DNA from: an uncultured Oscillospiraceae bacterium
GTDB taxonomy: Bacteria; Bacillota; Clostridia; Oscillospirales; Ruminococcaceae
NCBI GenBank assembly: GCA_900552945.1
Contig: USBI01000048.1
Location: 1 to 12,605 of the forward strand
Length of the DNA stretch: 12,605 bases
Direction: 5' to 3'
The first letter of the stretch is position 1; the number at the start of each line of letters is the position of its first letter. The notes beneath the pieces are model-generated. The model saw nothing but the letters and a program-made list of their open reading frames with translations, was not told the origin of the DNA and did not search any database. Positions 6,599 to 12,605 of this stretch are shown here, piece by piece. The translations under genes and the position numbers were made by a program.

Positions 6599-8264
6599 CC
6601 TTTAAGAAAGGCTTTTTGCTGATGTGTTCTTGGAAGTATTCTTCCATTTCTTCGGCTGTCGGCTCTCGGATAATGCCAACACCGTTGTAATGGATTGCAA
6701 CCTCCTGATAACGCTTGCCGTCTTTGTATTCGGGGGCGGATACCACGATTTTCTCAATAAATTCGTGTACCAGTTCGGGCGTGAGGGATTCCAGACGGGT
6801 AACCTGTTTTGCTTTGTCAATGAACCGCTGTAAGCCTTCGGTCTTGACTTTGGCATTTTCCAGCTCATTTTCCAAAGAGGGAATACGGTCTTTTAACTTG
6901 CTCTGCTCATTTTCAAGGGACACCGACATCGTGGCAAAACGCTCGTCGCTGATTTTGCCGGTTGCGTTGTCCTCGTAGAGCTTTTGAATAATTCCGTCAA
7001 TCTCCCGCACACGCAGCTTTGCCTTATCAAGCTCCCTGCGCTTTTCAGCAAGCTCTTTCTTTTGCTTCTCGCCGAATTCCTCCAACTGTCTTTGTGCAAA
7101 TAGCTTTTCATAACTCTGCACATACCACAGTACCCTCTGCATACTCTCAAGCACAAGCTGCTCCACGACTTTTTCACGGATATAGTGAGCCGAGCAGATA
7201 TCGGAGTTCTTACGGTACGCAGAACAGAAGAAGTAGGCTTGCTCCCGCTTGTAATTGTTGGTTACGCTGTAATACAGCTTTTCTCCGCAGTCGGCGCAAT
7301 AGAGCAATCCCGAAAACATACTGACGATCCCGCTTTTAGCAGGTCTGCGGCGGTGTCGGCGCAGTTCCTGCACCAGCGCAAATACCTCCCGGTCAATGAT
7401 GGCGGGGTGAGTATTCAGGAATATCTTCCATTCGTCTTTCGGTTTATCGAGCTTTTTCTTCATTTTGAAAGACTTGCGATAAGTTCGAAAGTTGACGGTA
7501 TCACCGCAGTATTCCTGTTTATCAAGAATGCCCGATACAGTGTTTGCAACCCAGCCATACGGAATGGCGGGCGGTTTACTGCATTTTCTTCCGATACTGT
7601 TCCAATACTCCGTGGGAGTTAAGACCTTTTCTGCTTTCAGGCGTTTGGCGATCTGCGTCGGTCCGAGCCCTGAAACACACAAGTCAAAGATTTTCCTGAC
7701 AATCTTTGCGGCAGGCTCGTCCACAATCCATTCGTCTTTGTCGTCCGAGCTTTTCATATACCCGAAAGGCGGATTTGTAGTAAGCGGTTTGCCTGACATT
7801 CCCTTGCTCTGCATGACCTTGCGCACCTTATCACTGGTGTTTTTTGCGTGCCATTCATTGAATAAATCCTGCATCGGGACAAGATCGCTGATCCCTTTGG
7901 CGGTGTCTATGTTGTCCATAATGGCGATATACCGAATATCCAAACGGACAAAATCTTCCTCCAAAAGCTGGCCGACAACAAGACGGTTTCTGCCAAGCCG
8001 GGAATGGTCTTTGACCACAATCGTTCCGATCAAGCCCTGTTCGGCAAGTTCCATAATCTCCATGAACGCCGGCCTTGTAAAGGTTACACCTGAGAATCCA
8101 TCGTCATAGAAGAAACGGGGATTCGGCAGCTTATTGTCCTTTGCGAACTTTTCAAGAATGACTTTTTGATTTTGAATGCTGCCCGATACTCCTTCTTTCT
8201 CGTCGTCACGGGAAAGCCTTGCATACAGGGCGGTAATTCGTTTATCTGACTGTTTTGTATTCAT
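6585..8264 (-). CDS. Large serine recombinase (TnpX-like)
   Basis: This 559-residue site-specific recombinase should excise and integrate the element. The N-terminal catalytic domain has TALYARLSRDDE with the nucleophile at Ser18, then GFSGVTFTRPAF and VVKDHSRLGRNR, which carry the active-site arginines. A recombinase domain follows (NPPFGY near 165-169 onward). Next come a zinc ribbon with C323, C326, C347 and C357, a long charged coiled coil (about 385-480), and a C-terminal DUF4368-like tail (LVHEFIEKIVV). All are features of clostridial transposon recombinases of the TnpX group. ATG 8264 is preferred because AAAGGAG lies just upstream; an in-frame start 15 codons earlier falls before that site. 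It is the chromosome-proximal gene of the element, as expected for a gene next to an att site. The gene appears intact. Confidence 0.93.
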   Translation of the reverse strand: MNTKQSDKRITALYARLSRDDEKEGVSGSIQNQKVILEKFAKDNKLPNPRFFYDDGFSGVTFTRPAFMEIMELAEQGLIGTIVVKDHSRLGRNRLVVGQLLEEDFVRLDIRYIAIMDNIDTAKGISDLVPMQDLFNEWHAKNTSDKVRKVMQSKGMSGKPLTTNPPFGYMKSSDDKDEWIVDEPAAKIVRKIFDLCVSGLGPTQIAKRLKAEKVLTPTEYWNSIGRKCSKPPAIPYGWVANTVSGILDKQEYCGDTVNFRTYRKSFKMKKKLDKPKDEWKIFLNTHPAIIDREVFALVQELRRHRRRPAKSGIVSMFSGLLYCADCGEKLYYSVTNNYKREQAYFFCSAYRKNSDICSAHYIREKVVEQLVLESMQRVLWYVQSYEKLFAQRQLEEFGEKQKKELAEKRRELDKAKLRVREIDGIIQKLYEDNATGKISDERFATMSVSLENEQSKLKDRIPSLENELENAKVKTEGLQRFIDKAKQVTRLESLTPELVHEFIEKIVVSAPEYKDGKRYQEVAIHYNGVGIIREPTAEEMEEYFQEHISKKPFLKEKTA

Positions 8265-8284
8265 ATAGCTCCTTTCTGCAGCCA

Positions 8285-8340
8285 GATATGATAGGATTTG
8301 CAGGTGCATTTATCATACCATATCCGCCACTGAACTTCAA
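8285..8340 (-). promoter_or_regulatory. Recombinase promoter with operator-like inverted repeat
   Basis: On the - strand, TTGAAG (8340-8335), a 17-base spacer and TATGAT (8317-8312) preceded by TGG form an extended -10 promoter. Transcription would start near 8305, giving a leader of about 40 bases to the ATG. Overlapping the -10 is an inverted repeat: GATATGATA (8285-8293) against TATCAT-ACC-ATATC (8311-8324), complementary apart from a three-base interruption. A regulator, possibly the recombinase itself, could bind here. Confidence 0.6.
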
Positions 8341-8361
8341 TGCTTTAAAGTGATGATTTTG

Positions 8362-8634
8362 TTATGGCTTGCTTAAAATAATACGCTGCGCTTTTTCCTG
8401 CAAGCTCTCGTTTGCGGTTTTGTTGAAATGGCTGGATACAGAATAGACCGTATTGCCGATTTCCATATCAAAGTTGATGGGATACGGATACCTGCTTTCA
8501 CGAAACCACTCGATACGCTCCTCCTTTGTCATGGAGAGAAGCATTCTCGTTGTTTTGTCAATCGCTTCGTGAATATCTCTGTAATCGTCACAGGGGTAGC
8601 CCTGCTCATCAAAATAGAGGATATTATCCGTCAT
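8362..8634 (-). CDS. TnpW-like transposon-encoded small protein
   Basis: This 90-residue soluble protein sits between relaxase and recombinase. Its C-terminal third, from about residue 57 (EIGNTVYSVSSHFN, then ESLQEKAQRII), fits the pattern I associate with the TnpW family of transposon-encoded proteins: IGxTxYxVxxHFxxxxxEsxxxKxxRlI. Those proteins are found next to TnpX-type recombinases and have no firmly assigned function that I know of. The first 56 residues are acidic and aromatic (ILYFDEQGYPCDDY, then TKEERIEWFRESRYPYP) and may be an added domain. The ATG overlaps the relaxase TGA in an ATGA arrangement, indicating translational coupling, with GGAG about 11 bases upstream. The family assignment is from memory of the motif, not a search. 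Confidence 0.65.
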   Translation of the reverse strand: MTDNILYFDEQGYPCDDYRDIHEAIDKTTRMLLSMTKEERIEWFRESRYPYPINFDMEIGNTVYSVSSHFNKTANESLQEKAQRIILSKP

Positions 8635-9989
8635 CGTGCGTCACGCTCCTTTCTCTGTGATTTTCTGTTCTGTTCGGCTTCTTTGGCTCTGTATTCATTG
8701 GCATAGAGCAGGTCGGTTTTCTCCTGTATTTTAATTGACCGTTCCTCAATGCCCTTGTTTAATTTCAGCTGTTTTCGCAAAGTGGTAATCTGCTCCGTAA
8801 CCTTAGATTTTTCTTCTCTAAGCATTTCTTTTTCGGCTGGTGAGGCTCGGCGGATTTTGTTTTGCAGCTTGGTGCGGTAAGCAATCAGCTTATCCATTTC
8901 GCCCTGTAATCTATCCCTGTCCGCATACAGGTCGTCAAAGGTTTCAATGCCGTATTTACTCATATACCGAACCTGCTCGGACAGTTCGTCCAGCTTCTTT
9001 AAATCCTCTTTGAGATAGGGGCTTGTGGGGCGGTAGGTGGTTTTCTTCGGCAGGACGCCTAACAGATAGCAGTAGTGCAGATACAGCCGGTAGATGTGGC
9101 TTGTCTTTTGAAAAGGCTTAAACCAGTCCCGTAGGCTCTGCGGCATTTGAGGCGGATAGGTGATTGTCGCCCTTCGGTTTCCGAAGGAAGCGTAAGCGCC
9201 CATTGTCCTTTGGATATGTTCAGGCGTCCATCTTTCATCCAGCGTGTCCAGCCTTGTAAAATGCTCATACTGCGGCAATCGTATCTTCCAATGCTTGCCG
9301 GTAAAGTCGGTGATATATCCCTTTCGCCGCAGATATTCCTCCATATAGTAGGGGCGGCGGCTGAAATTGATGGCTTCTTTTACATCTTCCCGGTAGACAT
9401 TGTATCTTGTCGGCTTGCCGCTTTTCTCGTCCAGCCACACCTGTCTTGACGGCGCTTTATGCGGTTTTTCTATGACGGATAATCCGTGTTCCCGGCAGAT
9501 CCGGTCGGATACCTCACGGAGCTTTCTTTGCTCTGATTTGGAATAGTTATATTTCTTTCAGTCCAGAAAGGATACGGAATTAAAGCAAAAATGATTGTGC
9601 AGATGTTCTTTATCAAGGTGGGTAGTGACGATGATCTGAAAACGATCTCCCCACATTTCCTTTGCCAACTGCAAGCCGATTTGGTGCGCCTGTTCGGGTG
9701 TAACTTCGTCAGGTTTAAAACTTTGATAACCGTGCCAGGCGATATATCCGTTTTCTTTGCCGTACTGCCTTTTCGTTAAAATCATCTGCTGCAAGGCAAT
9801 CTCTTTGAGGCAGTTGATAGACGAAACATATTCGCCCTCTTCAGTCGCTTCGGGGCGGCTGACATAGGAAAATATATCCCATAACGATTGCAAGTTAGGA
9901 TTATCTGTTCTTGTTTTTTCAGGATTTTCTACATAGGAAATCAGGTCTTTCAGCCTGCCCTCGATATGCCATAAACTTGTAGTAGCCAC
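8631..9989 (-). pseudogene. MobP-type relaxase, interrupted by one in-frame TGA
   Basis: Relaxases nick oriT and pilot the strand during mobilization. The reading frame runs from GTG 9989 to the stop at 8631 (453 codons with the stop) but contains a TGA at 9560-9558 as codon 144. Before it lie the N-terminal segment LISYVENPEKT and the metal-binding motif HLDKEHLHNHFCFNSVSFLD, with H124, D126, H129, H131 and H133. After it the same frame continues without shift: KKYNYSKSEQRKLREVSDRI and so on to a coiled-coil, highly charged C-terminus. Homologues usually read FLDGKKY here, so GGA to TGA is the probable change. Without suppression only the 143-residue N-terminal fragment is made, possibly with re-initiation at GTG 9440. 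The gene starts six bases after the mobC stop. A base-call error is a real alternative. Confidence 0.85.
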
Positions 9990-9995
9990 GTCGCA

Positions 9996-10397
9996 TCACA
10001 CTCCATTCATCGCTTCCGCCGCAAGCGCCGAAAGCTCACCATTCCGTGGATGCTCCTTTTCCCCGCAAAGCAGGCTTTGCGGGGTCCCCGTTTTTGCCTC
10101 CTGTAACTCAAAAATCAAGCATTCAATTTCTTTACATATTTCAAGTGCAGATGGCTCGAATTTTGCACAGCTTTTAAAACTGTTATGGACAGAGTAGAGT
10201 GCTTCAAGCACTTCCCAAAATTCTTTTTGGGGTTGTGGCTTGGGCGCTTTGCCTTTGCAAAGCTGGCGGATCAATGCCGATTGAGACAGCCCGCACGCTG
10301 CTGCACAGCGCTTCAGTTTTTCATTCTCTTCTTCGGATAAGCGTACCTTGATACGCACTTTTTTATCGCTTTCTTTATTCAAAAATATCATCTCCAT
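9996..10397 (-). CDS. mobC: MobC-family relaxosome accessory protein
   Basis: This protein of up to 133 residues begins with a basic ribbon-helix-helix-like segment (KVRIKVRLSEEENEKLKRCA, then GLSQSALIRQLCKGK), typical of MobC proteins. These bind oriT DNA and help the relaxase load. It ends six bases before the relaxase start, the usual mobC-relaxase order. The start is uncertain. ATG 10397 and ATG 10391 lack a properly spaced ribosome binding site, whereas TTG 10382 (MNKESDKKVRIK) has GGAG nine bases upstream and may be the real start. The 3' part of the gene contains a strong 24-base inverted repeat that encodes part of a weakly conserved-looking tail. Confidence 0.8.
   Translation of the reverse strand: MEMIFLNKESDKKVRIKVRLSEEENEKLKRCAAACGLSQSALIRQLCKGKAPKPQPQKEFWEVLEALYSVHNSFKSCAKFEPSALEICKEIECLIFELQEAKTGTPQSLLCGEKEHPRNGELSALAAEAMNGV
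10061..10084. repeat. Perfect 11-base inverted repeat within mobC
   Basis: CCCCGCAAAGC (10061-10071) and GCTTTGCGGGG (10074-10084) are perfect inverted copies separated by AG. The hairpin lies inside the mobC coding region, about 75 bases before the relaxase start on the mRNA, and has no U-tract in that direction. It may affect mRNA stability or mobC-relaxase expression, or be an inserted palindromic unit. Confidence 0.85.
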
Positions 10398-10428
10398 TCT
10401 TGGGTTTTAGCTTCTTTAGCAGGGTCAT

Positions 10429-10518
10429 AGGGCGGCACGCCCTGAGTTAGTCCACACGCCTTCAGGATGTGGATACGACCACCTTTTAGCGTGGTCGGGA
10501 TTGTGGGTGTCACAATCC
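10429..10518. other. Candidate oriT: hairpin cluster upstream of mobC
   Basis: Four inverted repeats lie within 90 bases. AGGGCG/CGCCCT spans 10429-10443 with a GCA loop. CCACA/TGTGG occupies 10452-10456 and 10468-10472. CGACCAC/GTGGTCG spans 10476-10497. GGATTGTG/CACAATCC spans 10498-10518 with a GGTGT loop. The cluster lies directly upstream of the mobC-relaxase pair, where oriT usually sits in MobP elements. No nick site could be identified, so this is an inference from position and structure. Confidence 0.5.
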
Positions 10519-10713
10519 GATGCTCGTTACTGTTGTGGACGTCGTCGCTGTCTTTTCCGTATATGTTTTGCCGGTCTGTCTGAATGTCGTTTTTCTCTCC
10601 CTGCCCCGGAGTCTCACCGCAGCGTTGCTGTGCTCGCTCCCATCAAAGGGTGATCATCGCACGGTCATATCCCATCCAGCCGATCATTCCGTTGTAACCG
10701 GCTTTCGGGCAAC

Positions 10714-10743
10714 AAAAAAGCCGGCACACAAATGCGTACCGAC
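10714..10743 (-). terminator. Terminator inside the mobC leader
   Basis: On the - strand, GTCGGTACGC (10743-10734) pairs with GTGTGCCGGC (10729-10720) around ATTT, followed by six T residues (10719-10714). The ten pairs include three G-U pairs that would be mismatches on the opposite strand, so the structure is specific to the - strand transcript. It lies between the predicted promoter and mobC. Confidence 0.6.
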
Positions 10744-10983
10744 TTCCCGCAAAAGGATAGACCTATCCCCTGCGGTGGTGGCTTCACATTCATGTAACCG
10801 GCTTTGAAATTCAAAGTCGAAACTGTCCTTTACGCTTTTCCGACTGCCGACAGTCCAAAGCAGTTTCAGAAGCGGCGGTACTTTCTCTTAGCGTACCACA
10901 GGCGTTATCCGGCTGAAAGCCGTCTCTCTCACTCTAATGCGAAGAATGCTGTTCAATTGTAGTCCCCAAACGAGAACATTTGT

Positions 10984-11012
10984 ATTATATCAGAAATCCT
11001 GCCGGAAAGCAA
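10984..11012 (-). promoter_or_regulatory. Promoter of the mobC-relaxase operon
   Basis: On the - strand, TTGCTT (11012-11007), a 17-base spacer and TATAAT (10989-10984) preceded by TGA make a strong extended -10 promoter. It lies between the FtsH-like gene and the structured leader, so the mobilization genes have their own transcript starting near 10977. Confidence 0.65.
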
Positions 11013-11027
11013 GTTGTTTCCAGCAGG
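10998..11027 (-). terminator. Possible terminator of the FtsH-like gene
   Basis: CCTGC-C-GGAAA (10998-11008) pairs with TTTCC-A-GCAGG (11017-11027), ten pairs with one mismatch. On the - strand it is followed only by ATTTCT, a weak T-tract. It lies about 60 bases after the FtsH-like stop and overlaps the -35 box of the mobC promoter. Confidence 0.4.
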
Positions 11028-11086
11028 GTTTCGGTATAATTTTGAAGCAACGAAAACACATACCCTTTTAAATTGTTTTAGTCTTA

Positions 11087-12406
11087 TCATACCGCCACGG
11101 TAACGATCCGGCATTCGCTTTTGATTTTTTGTATGTCAACAGCAGACAGCAGTTTCTTTTGTGCAAGAGCAGCGGCAAGCTTTTCAAAGAATTCCCAGTT
11201 TGATGAAAGAATTTCTTTTGCTTTCCGGTAATATTTTTCGACCTCAACCGCAACCGCCTCTTCCTGTGCTGACATAAGACGCTGCGAATCGTTGTATTCA
11301 GCTGCATGAAGATGAAATCCGATCATGCAGGTATTGACGATCAAATCCCTTGTCATGTTAAATGCTTGATCCAGATCCCGTTCGCAGCCAATGTCTGAAA
11401 TCCCGAATTTCTGTTCTATTGCCGCAACACCGCCAAGTGAACCGATAATACGGCTTTTATTCCAATAGAGCGGCGTTTTGCTGTTATCATTATAATAACT
11501 TGTAAATCCGCCTCTCTTTCGAGCTGCGTTGTATGCTGAGACAAGCGTTACGCTTTCCGGGCAAAGCACTTCGGATATTACGGCATGCCCTGCTTCGTGA
11601 TATACAATCTGCGAGACAACATGATTCGGGTCGGAAAGGCCGCAGTAAAAATCATCTGGTTCGTTTGCAAGATCATCTTCGTCATCCGGAAAAGCTTGAA
11701 ACACCGTCCGCATACAGGCCTTCAAAAAGTGCTCCATCGTGATGACTTTGGCACGCTCATACCCTGCATACAAACCCGCTTCGTTGATTACGGTTTCCAA
11801 CTCGGCGCAGGAGCGTCCGTCCATGATTTTCGCAATGACGGTGGGATCGATATCATCAACAAAGCTTTTGGATTTTAGGTAATGGGTAATAATTTTCACG
11901 GCGTCCTCTCCGTGGGGAGCGTTCACCTCAATGGTACGGTCGAACCGCCCTGCGCGGCGAAGAGATCGGGGAAGACAGCGGATGTTGTTCACCGTAGCCA
12001 AGACGAATACCTGCTTATCCTTTGTTTCATCGATGCACGACTGCACCGTGACATATTCCTCTGCATCCGGATGCCGCTCGTCCCCGTTGGTAAACTTGTC
12101 CATATCGTCGAGATAAACGATAGACGGAGCATTCTGTACGGCCTTGTCAAAGGTGGCCTTTATTTTTTTGATGAAATCACCGTTTGGCGAATCCTTGCGG
12201 CAGCAAAACACCTTGCGCCCGCTTTCTTTTATAACAGCGCTTGCCATCAAAGACTTCCCGACGCCCGGTTCCCCGTAAAGCAGCAGACCTCTCGGTGCGG
12301 ATACGCCCAGTCTGTCATAGGCTTCCCGGTTCTTCAGCGTGTCGCTGATTTGCTTCAGCTCCTTTTTTATAGAAGAATACCCGATAATTTTATCAAATGC
12401 GTTCAT
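11087..12406 (-). CDS. FtsH-like soluble AAA+ zinc metalloprotease
   Basis: This 439-residue cargo protein joins an AAA+ ATPase module to an M41-type peptidase module, as in FtsH. Walker A is GEPGVGKS (45-52), Walker B is SIVYLDDMDK (D100, D101), sensor 1 is FVLATVNN, and the second region of homology is RRAGRFDR (150-157). The protease motif is HEAGH (H270, E271, H274), and D344 in GCERDLDQA is the likely third zinc ligand. It lacks the N-terminal transmembrane helices of FtsH and is shorter. The second Walker B acid is Asp instead of Glu, and the FVGVG pore motif is missing. ATG 12406 is chosen because AAGGA (12419-12415) sits eight bases upstream; ATG 12415 overlaps that site. The host function is unknown; ATP-dependent degradation of a cytoplasmic protein is a reasonable inference. 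Confidence 0.88.
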   Translation of the reverse strand: MNAFDKIIGYSSIKKELKQISDTLKNREAYDRLGVSAPRGLLLYGEPGVGKSLMASAVIKESGRKVFCCRKDSPNGDFIKKIKATFDKAVQNAPSIVYLDDMDKFTNGDERHPDAEEYVTVQSCIDETKDKQVFVLATVNNIRCLPRSLRRAGRFDRTIEVNAPHGEDAVKIITHYLKSKSFVDDIDPTVIAKIMDGRSCAELETVINEAGLYAGYERAKVITMEHFLKACMRTVFQAFPDDEDDLANEPDDFYCGLSDPNHVVSQIVYHEAGHAVISEVLCPESVTLVSAYNAARKRGGFTSYYNDNSKTPLYWNKSRIIGSLGGVAAIEQKFGISDIGCERDLDQAFNMTRDLIVNTCMIGFHLHAAEYNDSQRLMSAQEEAVAVEVEKYYRKAKEILSSNWEFFEKLAAALAQKKLLSAVDIQKIKSECRIVTVAV

Positions 12407-12421
12407 GAAAAACATCCTTGT

Positions 12422-12427
12422 ATTATA
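12422..12427 (-). promoter_or_regulatory. Possible -10 box upstream of the FtsH-like gene
   Basis: A consensus TATAAT lies on the - strand at 12427-12422. No -35 box is visible at the right distance (AGGGGC at 12450-12445). A start six or seven bases downstream would fall inside the ribosome binding site. The real promoter may lie farther upstream. Confidence 0.3.
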
Positions 12428-12441
12428 GAGTAGTAGTTATT

Positions 12442-12550
12442 AGAGCCCCTCTCCAAGGGCTGTGTGCTACACTGTAAGGGATGCTGTGGATTGGTGCAAA
12501 TCTCCTACCACAAGATGGTTCAAGAAAGGTTCCAACCACAGCCCCTTACA
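12442..12550 (-). ncRNA. Multi-helix segment: possible non-coding RNA or IS end
   Basis: A long stem pairs TGTAAGGG-AT-GCTGTGG-A-TTGG (12473-12494) with CCAA-CCACAGC-CCCTTACA (12532-12550), 19 pairs with two bulges. Its loop contains ACCA/TGGT. Next to it are a GTGT/ACAC hairpin (12462-12472) and an AGCCC/GGGCT hairpin (12444-12461). The AAGGGCTGTG arm (12454-12463) could also pair with CACAGCCCCTT, giving alternative folds. No gene covers it. It resembles the structured right end and guide-type RNA of IS200/IS605-like elements, or a leader of the FtsH-like gene. I could not match it to a named RNA family. Confidence 0.35.
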
Positions 12551-12560
12551 ATTTTGTTGA

Positions 12561-12605
12561 TCAGTTAAATACCGCCAGACGGTTTATGTGGAACAAGGCT
12601 ACAAA
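12561..12605 (+). CDS. Possible partial reading frame at the right edge
   Basis: In one + frame the last bases read SVKYRQTVYVEQGYK after a stop at 12558-12560, running off the window. The string resembles the N-terminus (KYRxTVYVEQGYKNRREYL type) of small hypothetical proteins I associate with clostridial mobile elements. The codon where Met would be expected is GTT and no ribosome binding site is seen, so it may be a non-functional start. A second frame is open from ATG 12481 to the edge but shows no recognisable motif. Confidence 0.2.

Larger units (their letters stand above)
10398..10977 (-). promoter_or_regulatory. Long structured leader of the mobC operon
   Basis: This stretch of about 580 bases without a supported gene separates the - strand promoter near 10984-11012 from mobC. 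Besides the oriT-like cluster it holds two exact copies of TGTAACCGGCTTT (10693-10705 and 10793-10805, exactly 100 bases apart), a long stem-loop (10747-10760 with 10763-10775), and an internal terminator (10714-10743). Further stems are GACTG/CAGTC and GGTAC/GTACC around 10840-10900. A 42-codon open frame starts at ATG 10793 on the - strand but has no ribosome binding site. The arrangement suggests transcription attenuation. Confidence 0.5.
6343..12605 (-). mobile_element. Integrative mobilizable or conjugative element, left part
   Basis: The region contains a large serine recombinase, a TnpW-like protein, a MobP-type relaxase, MobC and cargo, all on the - strand, against a + strand chromosome. 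Base composition also drops in G and C. This gene set is characteristic of serine-recombinase mobile elements in Clostridia. The left boundary is somewhere between 6343 and 6584; no attachment site could be recognised because the other junction is not in the window. The right end is not reached. Bases 6343-6484 contain no gene I can support; they hold a small AAGGG/CCCTT hairpin near 6400-6413 and nothing else I can name. Confidence 0.8.

Noticed and set aside
9558..9560. UGA recoded as glycine, as in some candidate phyla
   Set aside because: ilvE, the pseudouridine synthase and the binding-protein gene all end naturally at TGA in this window, so the code is standard.
10520..10807. 95-codon + strand open frame in the mobC leader
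   Set aside because: It has no ribosome binding site or domain, runs antisense through the structured leader, and its composition looks random.
6585..12415. Type IV secretion or antibiotic resistance genes in the element
   Set aside because: I looked for them in all frames; none is present in this window, so the element cannot be called conjugative or resistance-bearing from this sequence.
1..12605. CRISPR array, tRNA or rRNA genes
   Set aside because: No regularly spaced direct repeats and no tRNA or rRNA signatures were seen; the only exact longer direct repeat is the 13-base pair in the mobC leader.

Overview
This looks like a contig end from a member of class Clostridia (Bacillota), probably an Oscillospiraceae/Ruminococcaceae-type gut anaerobe. 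The evidence is AGGAGG-type ribosome binding sites, the clostridial form of LuxS, a LysM-G5-M23 cell-wall protein, and a serine-recombinase mobile element of the type common in gut Clostridia. No species can be named from the sequence. The first 34 bases are not biological: they are a Nextera (Tn5) read-2 adapter with two substitutions.

Bases 35-6342 are ordinary chromosome, all on the + strand. In order they hold the 3' end of a branched-chain aminotransferase gene (ilvE), an RluA-family pseudouridine synthase overlapping it by one base, a polar amino acid ABC importer operon (lipoprotein, permease, ATPase), luxS, and a large membrane-anchored LysM-G5-M23 peptidase. Most units are closed by clear intrinsic terminators and opened by sigma-A promoters with TGn-extended or consensus -10 boxes.

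Bases from about 6343 to the right edge are accessory DNA, nearly all coded on the - strand and visibly richer in A and T. Read in the direction of transcription, the cargo is an FtsH-like soluble AAA+ zinc metalloprotease, a roughly 580-base structured leader containing a candidate attenuator and a hairpin cluster that could be oriT, mobC, a MobP-type relaxase broken by one in-frame TGA, a TnpW-like small protein, and a large serine recombinase at the chromosome-proximal end. This is the gene set of an integrative mobilizable or conjugative element. No type IV secretion genes are in view, so transfer in trans (an IME) or continuation beyond the right edge are both possible. The relaxase nonsense codon suggests that transfer may be impaired, unless it is a base error.

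The parts least explained by standard annotation are four. The first is the mobC leader, with a - strand terminator nested between two copies of a 13-base repeat that could form alternative pairings. The second is the membrane-anchor-less FtsH-like protease with altered ATPase motifs. The third is a + strand terminator built into the last codons of the recombinase gene, which would insulate the element from the chromosome. The fourth is a multi-helix segment at 12442-12550 that resembles a non-coding RNA or the end of an IS200/IS605-type element.
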